Shown here piece by piece: positions 19,154 through 27,598 of a stretch of 64,000 nucleotides of DNA. The notes under the pieces are model-generated. The model was not told the origin of the DNA. It saw only the letters and a list, made by a program, of their open reading frames with translations, and made no database searches. The position numbers and the translations under genes are program-made. Position 1 is the first letter of the stretch. The number at the start of each line of letters is the position of its first letter. The DNA comes from Lentisphaerales bacterium (GTDB lineage Bacteria > Verrucomicrobiota > Lentisphaeria > Lentisphaerales > Lentisphaeraceae): NCBI GenBank assembly GCA_022446985.1, contig JAKVBD010000005.1, positions 1-64,000 of the forward strand, written 5' to 3'.

Positions 19154-21448
19154 TTAAAAATCAAAATCTAAGTCGTCGAGTTCATCAAGCATAGCATTTT
19201 CTTCTTCAGTCAGTTCTATGTCCATCAACTGCTCAGCCTCTTGCTTACCCAGTCCCCAAATCTTTATCAGGTTCTTAGCAATCTGCCTCTTTTGTTCATC
19301 TGAAAATTCACTGAATGTTCGCCGTAACTGCACTAAGGACTTTTTAAATTCTTCATCACTCAAAGTATAGATGTAGTCAGACATGGACTGCCAAAGGACA
19401 TTTCGGTGCAGTAAATCGAGAGGATTGTAAGAGATAAGCCCTTCAAACCAACCAAGCGAAATATCGACTGCCATTCCGGGAGATAAACGGCAGGTAATCT
19501 CTGTTGCAATATCTTGATCATCTACAAGCGCACCATCAATCATCAAGGCATAAGCCAAACCACTTAAGTAAGGATTGCGATCATTGGCATGAGCCAGCTT
19601 CTGCAAACCAGCAATCCAGTAAGAACCATTACTCAAATTTTTATGTGATTGGTATTCTTTATTTATCCTCTGAATCGCTTTACCTATATCCCCTTGCCTA
19701 TCGGAATTACAATCTGCAGAGTCAAAGAGCAGATGACCAGCCTCAAGTAACATTTGATCCAACAAAGGAGTAAATTCTTTGACCTTCAACTTGCGAATAG
19801 AACCAAACTGAATCAGTAGGGAGATCTCGTTAATCGCTTCACTTAAATCGATAAAATCAGTGCCGGAAACAGACATATTTTGCAAGCAGTTTACGCCAAG
19901 GGAAACCAACTTTTCGTAGCCAAACCCAAGAGATCTCCGCACCAAACGACACATTATTACCAACTTATTGCATTGTTGAATTTCATAATTAAATCGTGCA
20001 TGAACGGCAGCTTTTATAGTCTCCCCCCACAGGACATTATCGACTAAAGCGATTTCACTTTCGGGCTGCCAGCGTATAAACCAACTCTCTTTCCAGGACA
20101 CAGCGTTATCGTGCTCTTCACGGCGTTTGGCAAAGGGAATTTTCAGGAAGTTCAACTGATTAAAAAAGTTCGAACGTGCAAGGTCACGAAAAGCAGCTTC
20201 CTGGGTCTTTACGGTACGATTTTCTCGAAGGTCCAGTTTCAATTCAAAGACATGATCATTTTTGTATTTCGTCAGAAAAAGCTTTTTAATCTGGCGATTA
20301 AAATCTTCCTGAATTGATGTCATGACCAGCCCTTCAGGTAGACTCCCAACCAGACTGCCAATTTCAATAAAGTTGAAAGCTGCTGTCTTAAGTTGAGAAT
20401 CAATATTTCCCATTAGGCAGGTTTCTACAGCTGAACGTAAGTCTTCAAGGACTACAGCCCCACCCTTAATTAGAGCCAGAGAACGGCATAGTTGAGCGGC
20501 ATCGATGAGCAGTGCCGGAGATATTTTTTTGCCTTTACGACGCAAATAATCGGCAATACTGGCGATATAGAGCTCGGGATATGAGGAACCTGAGGCAGTT
20601 TGTGCCGCATCGGAGAGCGGCGCTCCCGGACTTTTGAGAAGAGAGGCGAAGTAGAGTGGTGCTGAGTTACCAGCACCATAGCCAGATTGACAAGATAAGC
20701 GAAAATATGAATAAGGCATGAGTGTTAGCGCACAAGGCTCTGTAGGTAAAGATTGTAGCTCTTTATCAGTCATGATGTGCTCTGAAGAATTTATAACTGG
20801 TCCATGATATGCACCTAAGATTACAGCAATCTTTTCTGGAACTATCCCCTGTTCTATCTCTTCGGCAATGCAACGCCGCATATAAGCTTCACGGGTCAGG
20901 TTCTCCAAATGATGAAAGTCATTTGAGGTCTCTTCAAGTTTTCTCAAAGTCAGTCCTAATTCAAACGTCATTTCTCTAAATGAAGTTGCGCACTGCAAGT
21001 GCTCAAAATTTCTTTCCCAGTAAGAATCATAAGAACTCTCCCCTGCCCTATCAGCCAATTCCTGATAAATGTCAACTCTTTGAATTGGGCGGTCTCCTGT
21101 TGCAGCATATTTTGATTCATCCAGAGCTAGAAATGTCTCTGCCGGCAGGTCTATAAAGCGCACTGGACAGTTATTTTCATTAGCCCATTTCATCGCCTGA
21201 TATTCTGGAGAGTATTCCGCTAAAGGATACGCCAGAGTCCGTTCTGAATTTTTACTGTAAGCAAGTAATGAAACCGGTAAATTTACTTCAGGATGCAAGA
21301 TTTTTTCTATTAATGACGTCGCATCGGACGGCCCCTCTATGAGTACAACAGATGGCTGTGTCTCATTTAAAGTTTGAATCACACACCGCGCAGCTGAAGG
21401 GGAAAGGTGACGTACACCAATTATATTTATGCCGTCGAAAGTGAACAT
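19154..21448 (-). CDS. DUF5682 family protein, partner of MoxR ATPase
   Basis: A 764-aa cytoplasmic protein. The start (FDGINIIGVRHLSPSAARCV) and VVLIEGPSDA are the hallmark of the DUF5682 family, whose N-terminal half resembles the TraB/erythromycin-esterase-like fold. Typical family positions follow: IDLPAETFL and a later AVILGAYHGPVI. The second half is helical with repeated leucines (LLDAA, LGFGYEKL) and a very acidic C-terminus. In other bacteria DUF5682 genes cluster with a MoxR AAA ATPase, a VWA protein and often a SWIM protein in uncharacterised systems. Here the MoxR gene lies 3 bases upstream, so the two are co-translated, but no VWA gene adjoins. The biochemical function is not known to me. 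Confidence 0.82.
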   Translation of the reverse strand: MFTFDGINIIGVRHLSPSAARCVIQTLNETQPSVVLIEGPSDATSLIEKILHPEVNLPVSLLAYSKNSERTLAYPLAEYSPEYQAMKWANENNCPVRFIDLPAETFLALDESKYAATGDRPIQRVDIYQELADRAGESSYDSYWERNFEHLQCATSFREMTFELGLTLRKLEETSNDFHHLENLTREAYMRRCIAEEIEQGIVPEKIAVILGAYHGPVINSSEHIMTDKELQSLPTEPCALTLMPYSYFRLSCQSGYGAGNSAPLYFASLLKSPGAPLSDAAQTASGSSYPELYIASIADYLRRKGKKISPALLIDAAQLCRSLALIKGGAVVLEDLRSAVETCLMGNIDSQLKTAAFNFIEIGSLVGSLPEGLVMTSIQEDFNRQIKKLFLTKYKNDHVFELKLDLRENRTVKTQEAAFRDLARSNFFNQLNFLKIPFAKRREEHDNAVSWKESWFIRWQPESEIALVDNVLWGETIKAAVHARFNYEIQQCNKLVIMCRLVRRSLGFGYEKLVSLGVNCLQNMSVSGTDFIDLSEAINEISLLIQFGSIRKLKVKEFTPLLDQMLLEAGHLLFDSADCNSDRQGDIGKAIQRINKEYQSHKNLSNGSYWIAGLQKLAHANDRNPYLSGLAYALMIDGALVDDQDIATEITCRLSPGMAVDISLGWFEGLISYNPLDLLHRNVLWQSMSDYIYTLSDEEFKKSLVQLRRTFSEFSDEQKRQIAKNLIKIWGLGKQEAEQLMDIELTEEENAMLDELDDLDFDF

Positions 21449-21451
21449 TGT

Positions 21452-22531
21452 TTAAAGAAGCTGCTTAGAGGCATCGTATAAAGGCCGCCAATCGGCCCCG
21501 CGCTTTTTAACAACTTGTTCAAGGTATTCCTGCCATACAGACCTGTCTTTGTGATCATCTTTAATAACGACACCATGTAAACCATTTGCTAAATGCTCGC
21601 TGTTAATTTCGCCATCACCAAAACTTCCGGCCATAGCCATAGCTCCAGTTAGCAGCGAAATAGCTTCTGCAGTCGACATAATTCCAGAAGGAGTCTTCAA
21701 TTTACTCTTGCCATCACTTGTTAAACCAGCTCGTAATTCCCTTAATACAGTGAGAACTTTTTTGACAGCCTGCTGATCCGGTAGTTTCGCTTTCAAATCC
21801 AGGCTTTCAGCCGACTCTGCGACGCGTTGCTGGACAATGGCCAATTCTGTTTCCATATCTGCTGGTGGAGGTAGAGTCACGACATTGAAGCGTCGTTTCA
21901 AAGCTGCTGACATTTCATTAACACCCTTGTCACGGGTATTTGCAGTAGCGATTACTGAAAATCCTTTCTTGGCTGGCAATTCAAAACCGATTTCAGGTAC
22001 AGCCAGGCTTTTCTCAGATAGGATAGAAATAAGTGCGTCCTGAATTTCCGGAGCACAACGAGTAATTTCCTCAAAGCGTAAAATACCTCCAGAAGCCATC
22101 GCTTTGAACATGGGGCTTTCCACTAAAGCACTTTGAGTCGGACCATTAGCAATAAGCATGGCATAGTTCCATGAATAACGAATGTGCTCTTCTGTAGTTC
22201 CCGCAGTTCCCTGGATTATTTTTTTGGAATCTCCGGTAATCGCGGCTGACAAGTGTTCACTTAACCAGGATTTGGCAGTTCCCGGTTCGCCAACGAGTAG
22301 TAAAGAGCGATCAGTCAATAGAGTGGCAATGGCAATCTCAACAAGTCTTTTATGGCCGATGAACTTGGCTGAAATCTCTACATCTCCGGACTTTCCTCCA
22401 CATATGTAAGTCAACACAGAACGGGGAGACATCTGCCATCCTGATGGGATATCATACTGCTCATTCTCTATAAGTGTTTTTATCTCGTAAGCATAGATAT
22501 TTTCTGCTGCTTCCCTGAGTATTCCTGCCAT
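21452..22531 (-). CDS. MoxR-type AAA+ ATPase
   Basis: A 359-aa AAA+ ATPase. Motifs in order: Walker A GEPGTAKS, a Walker B LRFEEI, sensor 1 IATANTRDKG and arginine-finger region ALKRRFN. LPPPAD follows, as in MoxR proteins, then the C-terminal lid. MoxR proteins act as chaperone-like remodelling ATPases, usually together with VWA-domain partners. Here the partner appears to be the DUF5682 protein just downstream (3-base gap). The start ATG at 22531 follows GAGG. Upstream is a >600-bp gene-free repetitive stretch, so this is the first gene of a two-gene operon whose promoter must lie in 22532-22700. Confidence 0.9.
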   Translation of the reverse strand: MAGILREAAENIYAYEIKTLIENEQYDIPSGWQMSPRSVLTYICGGKSGDVEISAKFIGHKRLVEIAIATLLTDRSLLLVGEPGTAKSWLSEHLSAAITGDSKKIIQGTAGTTEEHIRYSWNYAMLIANGPTQSALVESPMFKAMASGGILRFEEITRCAPEIQDALISILSEKSLAVPEIGFELPAKKGFSVIATANTRDKGVNEMSAALKRRFNVVTLPPPADMETELAIVQQRVAESAESLDLKAKLPDQQAVKKVLTVLRELRAGLTSDGKSKLKTPSGIMSTAEAISLLTGAMAMAGSFGDGEINSEHLANGLHGVVIKDDHKDRSVWQEYLEQVVKKRGADWRPLYDASKQLL

Positions 22532-22920
22532 TTCTGCCTCGCTGATTTTCTTAGTAAAGTCTACTTCGAGTTTCCATGATTTAAATATTTACTTGTGGGG
22601 AAATTTATGGACAGGACAAGATGAGAGCTTGCTCGAAAAGGTGCCTGAGGTATAACAAGAGAAAAAGATCAACAAGAAAGGGAGGATGAAGAAGACACGC
22701 TGAAGAATTAATAAAATAGGATAACAAGGTATGAAAAGATCGACAGGAAAGAAAGAGGGAGGGAGATAACTACTACTAGAGAAAGGTGTCCACCAAACAC
22801 GCGAAAAACACGAAAAGGAAGAATAAGATCAAGAATAGAACTGTAGACCACGAAAGAAGAACCTCCTACTCTGCGCGCTACCCCAGGGTATCTTCTCTTG
22901 CTACGCAATTCACCTAATCT
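22532..22920. other. Gene-free purine-rich stretch
   Basis: No credible gene. The plus strand is rich in GA. Fragments such as GACAGGA and CACGAAAAACACGAAAAGG resemble debris of dispersed repeats seen also near 24.6, 29.5 and 41.8 kb. It must contain the promoter of the MoxR operon, which I cannot place. Confidence 0.6.
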
Positions 22921-22980
22921 GCGGCTCGAGCGAAGAATGAGCGGGCGTGAAATATTTCTTGAGCGTCCCTTCAAAAAAAT
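22921..22980 (-). repeat. Dispersed ~60-bp repeat, copy A
   Basis: Read on the minus strand it runs TTTTTTTGAAGGGACGCTCA, then a variable AT part, then CACGCCCGCTCATTCTTCGC and TCGAGCC. A diverged plus-strand copy is at 41810-41868. A 29-bp identical part recurs at 23047-23075. Confidence 0.7.
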
Positions 22981-23046
22981 CCCACCTGTGAATCCATCAC
23001 AATCATGGAATCATGTCGAAAATTATTCAGCGCAACACAATCTCTA

Positions 23047-23081
23047 CGGCTCGAGCGAAGAATGAGCGGGCGTGAGAAATA
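23047..23081 (-). repeat. Dispersed repeat, partial copy C
   Basis: The 29 bases starting CGGCTCGAGCGAAGAATGAG are identical to 22922-22950; the homology then fades. Confidence 0.75.
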
Positions 23082-23146
23082 CATCCAGGATATTTTACAG
23101 CTTTATTAGTATATTTATTAGCCAGTTTTGAGATACCCTAAACTTT

Positions 23147-23687
23147 TCCGAAACCAGTTATAGTTAAGAAATCCGCAAAAAGTTATGTTTTGAGAAAGAA
23201 CTAGCTTAACTATAAAAGTCCGCAAAAAGTTGCATTTAAAAGGCCCTCAAAAAAGTCCGCAAAAAGTTACAATAGCAGCACTTCATGGGTCACTAAATAT
23301 TAGTATATAAATACTTACAAAAAAATCAGGAAAAAGTTATATTAAAAGAGAAGTAGATTCTTATTACATTATTGACTTTTAGAAGATTATCATAACTTTC
23401 ATAAAAAAGTTATATTTGTAAAATCTAGAAGTATTATCCGGAAAAAGTTATATTAAAGAGCTGGAATATAGCACTTAATTAAATATAACTTATTTATGAC
23501 AAAATACTTAAGACAAAAGAACTATCCTTAGAGACTCACCCTAGATCCGGAAAAAGTTATAATAGTTTATTTCTATCCGGAGAAAGTTATATCTCAGTAT
23601 ATTCCGGAAAAAGTTATGCTATAAAAATGTCGGACTTCCTCTTTAAGGCTTTAGAAACTCATCTTTGCAGTTTCCGGAAAAAGTTAT
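23147..23687 (+). repeat. Iteron-like array, direct orientation
   Basis: Eleven copies of a TCCG-initiated motif in one orientation. The first (23147-23167) is TCCGAAACCAGTTATAGTTAA. Ten of the form TCCGnAAAAAGTTAT start at 23172, 23219, 23256, 23326 (TCAGG variant), 23399 (variant), 23437, 23546, 23576, 23603 and 23673. Spacing is irregular, from about 27 to 110 bp, with AT-rich filler. Such direct repeats near a Rep_3 initiator gene are the usual binding sites of plasmid initiators; binding here is inferred. Confidence 0.85.
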
Positions 23688-23722
23688 AGACAACAAATTC
23701 AGGACAGGTATTTTTTAGGGTA

Positions 23723-23825
23723 TCCGAAATTTTTATAGGTTACACCCCGGATTTTCCGAAATTTTTATCTATTAGTTCCGAAATTTTTATAGGTTACACC
23801 CCGGATTTTCCGAAATTTTTATAGG
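23723..23825 (+). repeat. Second iteron family, four copies in a 54-bp tandem duplication
   Basis: TCCGAAATTTTTATAGG occurs at 23723, 23777 and 23809, and a shorter TCCGAAATTTTTAT at 23755. The segment from 23723 to 23776 is duplicated with period 54, including GGTTACACCCCGGATTT between copies. The TCCG head matches the neighbouring iteron family while the tail differs. Confidence 0.85.
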
Positions 23826-24134
23826 TTTGGAATTGCTGATTATTGGTAATCAATGGTTTACAAACGGCTAAAAGATATAAAAAGCCTAAAAAAGATTCTT
23901 AAAAGACAGCTAGCTCCGCTTCTTTTTTATTTTGATAACTTTTTTACTTTTAGACTACAGGATCGAAAAGATGACTCAAATAACTATCTCATTCACCTGA
24001 ATTTTGTAATTTGAAGCATTTTAAAGACTTTTCCTGCCATTTTGAGGGGCTCAGGCAACCAAGATCTCACATGCATCCCTTAAAAAATCCTTTAAACGTC
24101 AGGAATTCACTTTCGAATACCAACCTATATAAAA
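23826..24134. other. AT-rich core between iteron arrays, candidate origin
   Basis: No gene. This 300-bp stretch separates direct-oriented from inverted iteron-like motifs and contains A/T runs, a GATTA..TAATC dyad near 23840 and a reverse-oriented GATAACTTTTTT near 23933. It is a reasonable candidate for the melting region of a replication origin. I saw no consensus TTATCCACA DnaA box. Confidence 0.45.
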
Positions 24135-24426
24135 GCTAACTTTTTTCGGACATTATTTGTAGGGGAATTACCCTAACTATTTCCGGAAAAATTATCATCT
24201 AAAATTGACTTATCCTAACTGGTTTCGGAAAAATAGGGTAAATCCGAGAAGGTTTTTCCCTTAGCGCTATCAAAGCTAACTTTTTTCGGAATTTAGGTTT
24301 CCCAATTTTCCTGGTTTTCCCAATAATCTGTTCATTAACTATAACTGGTTTCGGATTGATACTAAATAAATAACAGCTTTTATTTATTATCATATAAATG
24401 GAGCATTAACTATAACCGGTTTCGGA
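24135..24426 (-). repeat. Iteron-like array, inverted orientation
   Basis: Six motifs point the other way: GCTAACTTTTTTCGGA at 24135 and 24275, TAACTATTTCCGGA at 24174, TAACTGGTTTCGGA at 24216, and TTAACTATAACTGGTTTCGG(A) at 24335 with a one-mismatch copy at 24406. The 24335 copy is the exact reverse complement of the 21-mer at 23147, so the origin-like region is bracketed by a 21-bp inverted repeat. Confidence 0.85.
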
Positions 24427-24441
24427 AAATTCATGATGGGC

Positions 24442-24684
24442 TTTTGGAGAGGCTGGCAAGTTACGAATCGCGAAGTTTGGGAAGAAAAAGAAGGAGGACT
24501 TAATTCCTCTTTTCACAGCTATCGCATTTAATATCTATTTCACACAAGCAATAAAACTTCCTACCTTCTCTTCGTGAACTCGGTGCTCTCTGTGGTTTTG
24601 GATCAATATTTTTACCACAGAGGACTCAAAGAACACGAAGATTTTGGAGAGACTGGCAAGTTACGAACCGCGAAGTTTGTGAAG
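24442..24684 (+). repeat. Direct repeat of ~43 bp, 200 bp apart
   Basis: TTTTGGAGAGnCTGGCAAGT followed by TACGAAnCGCGAAGTTTGnGA begins at 24442 and again at 24642, with three mismatches. An inverted-repeat element lies between the copies. Confidence 0.8.
24570..24640. repeat. Imperfect 27-bp inverted repeat element
   Basis: Left arm 24570-24596 reads CTTCGTGAACTCGGTGCTCT then CTGTGGT. The right arm 24614-24640 is ACCACAGAGGACTCAAAGAA then CACGAAG. The outer 7-8 bases on both sides pair perfectly, with mismatches in the middle. The wording resembles a repeat (CTTCGTG..CTCTGTGGT) common in many bacterial genomes. Confidence 0.7.
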
Positions 24685-24764
24685 GAAATAGGTTTTATCT
24701 ATAATGTAAGGAATCGAATGGAGTCAAAGTCACTATCATTAATACCTGTGTATTGAGCCACTCT

Positions 24765-25666
24765 ATGAAGTTGGATACACGCAAAGGGTGGCACTATGGT
24801 TTGAAGTTAATCATAGGCTGTTTGTTGTTGCTCTTTATCTACAGGACTCACTTTGCAGTACAAACAAGAATGGCGGGGCACCTCTTTTTTCAATTAATGG
24901 GACCTGTGGTTTTTACTCTTTGTAATGTTGCGTGTTACACCATATTCTCGGGACTTGTTATCAGAGAAAGATAGTGTGGTGAGCTTGACCTGTTGCTTAT
25001 TTGTGGAATAGGCAAAGTGTATTATCTAATCAATAGGTTTTTAGCAGCCTGGATTTCATTTTGTGGTTTGTTGATCGTTCAAATTCCCATAGCTATGTAC
25101 GCTATAACTTTTGGTGGTATTCATCCGGCCCAGATCATATCTATATATGTCTATTTGCTGGTTTGGTTATTTTTCTTATCTCAATTGTCATTCTTCTGGG
25201 GGGATATTTTTTTATGGGGATTCTGATTATTTCTTCAGTGTTACTCATTCTTCATCTCAATCGCTATATAACCTGTATTCTTAGTGAGGTGTATGAAGCA
25301 ACACTATCTACATTAATGAGTTTACTGACGGAAACTTCAGATTTAATAGAGGAAAAAATTCTTGCTGGGCAGTCTTACTTGAAGCTTATCAAAGGAATCT
25401 ACTTGCTGGTTACTCATCTACTGGCTCTTGTTACATTCTTAAGCCTTTTTGATTTTGTTTTAGTTCAGATATTTTTAGCTGTCCTATTTTTGCCTTTCTT
25501 GCATAAGGTTGTTTTGAGGTCCTGCTTTCTGACAGCCATCTGTTTACCAAGAGCAAATCGCGGCGCCTGTTTTGGAGTGGCTGCTTTGTTGCCAGCGATT
25601 TACCTTTTGTGGCCAGTATTAACCGGACCGCTTTTTTATTTTTTTATCAGAATACTTAAAGCATAG
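24765..25666 (+). pseudogene. ABC-2 type transporter permease, stop codon plus frameshift
   Basis: Three open pieces join into one ~300-aa membrane protein. Piece one (from ATG 24765) ends IFSGLVIRER at TAG 24972. Reading through in the same frame continues CGELDLLLICGIGKVYYLIN, which matches the ABC-2 permease pattern RExxGTLelLL..p....v..GK. The frame next breaks near the G6 run at 25198-25203. From there another frame gives GYFFMGILIISSVLLILHLN and further hydrophobic segments to TAA 25666. One substitution (for example GAG to TAG) and one indel account for the damage. No ABC ATPase gene adjoins. It lies between the iterons and rep. Confidence 0.6.
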
Positions 25667-25786
25667 GCCTGTTAAAATTTTTGAGAGTAAAGTAGCAACG
25701 ATGATTTAGGAAATCTAAGCTCTACTGTTTTACTGGACCAAAGTTCATTTATCTTAATCAAAAGCAAATAAAATCAGAGGTATAAG

Positions 25787-25957
25787 ATGTTTGGACTTTT
25801 TGGTAACCCAGTAAAGAAGCTGGAAAAGGAATATAAAGCAAAATTAACCGAGGCAATGCAGGCTCAGAGGTCTGGAGATATTCAAGGTTATGCTCGTTTA
25901 AATAGTGAAGCTGAAGCCATTCTTGGACGTCTTGAGGAAGCAAAAAAATCTAAATAA
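25787..25957 (+). CDS. Small DUF6435/Lacal_2735-like protein
   Basis: A 56-aa protein beginning MFGLFGNPVKKLEKEYKAKL, then AMQAQRSGDIQGYARLNSEA and a charged helix to the end. The pattern MFGLF...PVKKL...Y...L.EA...QR.GDI..Y..L..EAE is that of a small family (DUF6435 / Lacal_2735) of unknown role. AGAGG lies 7-8 bases before ATG 25787. It sits 94 bases upstream of the rep gene in the same direction, so it may be co-transcribed with it. Confidence 0.75.
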   Translation: MFGLFGNPVKKLEKEYKAKLTEAMQAQRSGDIQGYARLNSEAEAILGRLEEAKKSK

Positions 25958-26051
25958 TAATTAATATAACTTTAATGATTGAAGGAGTTATATTTCGATT
26001 TATAGTGGCTATTACCCAAAAATCACTGTTAGGCGGAATAAACTCAAATTT

Positions 26052-27446
26052 ATGAAAAACGAACTCGAAATCATTAAAGGAAATGACCTTATTCAGGCAA
26101 AACGCAGCCTGCACCTTACCAGTCGTGAAAAAAAGCTGGTTTCTTACATGGTAGCCTGTGTCAGTCCTTATGATGACGACTTCAAAGAGTATACATTTCC
26201 GGTCTCTGAGTTTGCGACCTTTTTTAACATTACCGATAAGAATGTTAATAAGGAATATGAACGCATTGCTACAGGAATAATGTCCAAGCCGTTTACGGTA
26301 GAAAATGATCTGGAAAAGTTTACTGCCTGTTGGTTGGCTGAAGCCGCTTATGATAAACGCACCAAAGAAATGCGTTTTCGTTTTACGCCGCGTTTGAAGC
26401 CTTACTTGATCAAATTGAAGAAGTACTACACGCGATACCGCATGATCAATTTGATTCACCTTGAGAATTGTCACTCTGAAGCGATGTATGAACTTTTGAA
26501 TCAGTTTGAAAACATCGGTCAGCGCCGTCTGGAGCTGGAGGAGTTGCGCAATATTTTGGGATTGGGTAAGAAATACCCTCTTTACTCGAATTTTAGAGCG
26601 AAAGTGTTGGAGCCGACGGTAAAGGAAATCAACGAATTTACTGACATCAGCGTTTCATATAAAGAAGAGAAAAAGGGCCGTAAAGTAGCTGCTATACTTT
26701 TCAAAATATGGGCTGATGTTGAAAATAAGTATCTTTCAGACGCATTAAAAGATCATCCTGGAGATGCCGATGTCGAGATTAGCTCGGCAGTTGATGTCGT
26801 GGAAACATATGAAGTACCTAAGGAGCTTCCAGAAGAACTTAAGCCGGTGATTCAAAGACTTGTGGAAGATTTTGGTTTCGACATAACAGAGGCTATGTCG
26901 TTTGCTCATAAGTTTGATAAGAAGCGCATTGTTGAAAATCTGGATATTACTGAAAAGCGTGTTCGAGCGAATCGCAGTAAAGGCATTGAAACAGATGTGA
27001 CTAAGTATGCTCGCAAAGCCATTGAAACTGACTTCCGTCAGAAGAAAACAGGCTTAGAGCTGCGTATGGAATCTGAAAAGAAAAAGAAGAGTTCTGAAAA
27101 TAATGCTGAAGCCATTCGTAAGTTTTTAGACACTTACTTCCAGGGTTGGTACCAGGCGAAATTGGATGAGTATATCAATAATGCCGGCGATAGTTTTAAA
27201 GATGCTTTTGAGAGTTACATCGAGAATAATAATGACCTGCTGATGCACTCGGTGCGGGAAGAATACAAAGAGAAAGGCGATGAGTCTCCACTGGTGAAAA
27301 ATCAGTTGCGTATTTTTTACTCTGAGGAACTCGGTCTCCAAGAGAAGTTCAATATGGAATTTTTCATGGATGATAACGGTTACTCAATTGAGGATACTGA
27401 CGAAGGCGATCAACTCTTTAAGTTTGGAAAGAAGATCAGTTTGTAA
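26052..27446 (+). CDS. Rep_3/RepB-type plasmid replication initiator
   Basis: A 464-aa initiator of the Rep_3 superfamily (RepE, RepA and pi proteins). The first winged helix is recognised by IIKGNDLIQAKRSLHLTSRE and KKLVSYMVACVSP; FPVSEFATFFNIT and YERIATGIMSKPF follow. The join to the second winged helix has MRFRFTPRLKPYLIKLKKYY and MINLIHLENCHSEAMYELLN. The second DNA-binding helix includes LEELRNILGLGKKYPLYSNF and VLEPTVKEINEFTDI. The remaining ~230 residues are a charged C-terminal extension not in the smallest Rep proteins. Proteins of this type bind iterons, open the origin and control copy number. Iteron-like motifs lie 1.6-2.9 kb upstream. No parA/parB is visible here. Confidence 0.9.
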   Translation: MKNELEIIKGNDLIQAKRSLHLTSREKKLVSYMVACVSPYDDDFKEYTFPVSEFATFFNITDKNVNKEYERIATGIMSKPFTVENDLEKFTACWLAEAAYDKRTKEMRFRFTPRLKPYLIKLKKYYTRYRMINLIHLENCHSEAMYELLNQFENIGQRRLELEELRNILGLGKKYPLYSNFRAKVLEPTVKEINEFTDISVSYKEEKKGRKVAAILFKIWADVENKYLSDALKDHPGDADVEISSAVDVVETYEVPKELPEELKPVIQRLVEDFGFDITEAMSFAHKFDKKRIVENLDITEKRVRANRSKGIETDVTKYARKAIETDFRQKKTGLELRMESEKKKKSSENNAEAIRKFLDTYFQGWYQAKLDEYINNAGDSFKDAFESYIENNNDLLMHSVREEYKEKGDESPLVKNQLRIFYSEELGLQEKFNMEFFMDDNGYSIEDTDEGDQLFKFGKKISL

Positions 27447-27506
27447 GAATTTATTTCTTATAGACAGGGTTTACAGGAACATGTTTGATCAACAAGAGTA
27501 TATTAT

Positions 27507-27532
27507 CCCTGACCCCTGACCCCTGACCCCTG
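27507..27532. repeat. 7-bp tandem repeat
   Basis: Nearly four units of CCCTGAC in the gap between rep and the lipoprotein gene. Confidence 0.85.
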
Positions 27533-27598
27533 GTAAGACTTGTAACCCTTGAGCAATCGCATATATTTTTGAAGGTATATAATTGATTGGGGCCCAAC

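Noticed and set aside
22708-22974. An 88-aa minus-strand frame
   Set aside because: Purine-rich low-complexity DNA and part of a dispersed repeat; the translation is Arg/Ser-rich with no family look.
23147-23687. Repeated TCCGnAAAAAGTTAT as a CRISPR array
   Set aside because: Units are only about 15 bp, spacing is irregular, orientation changes on the other side of the core, and no cas genes are present. Iterons near rep explain them better.
23826-24134. DnaA boxes beside the iterons
   Set aside because: I found no TTATCCACA-type match in the core by eye; only weak AT-rich similarities.
24574-24756. A 60-aa plus-strand frame
   Set aside because: It lies on the inverted-repeat element and the direct repeat, with no ribosome site.
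25198-25203. Phase variation by the G6 run in the permease gene
   Set aside because: Six Gs is short for slipped-strand switching and the gene also has an in-frame TAG, so simple decay is more likely.
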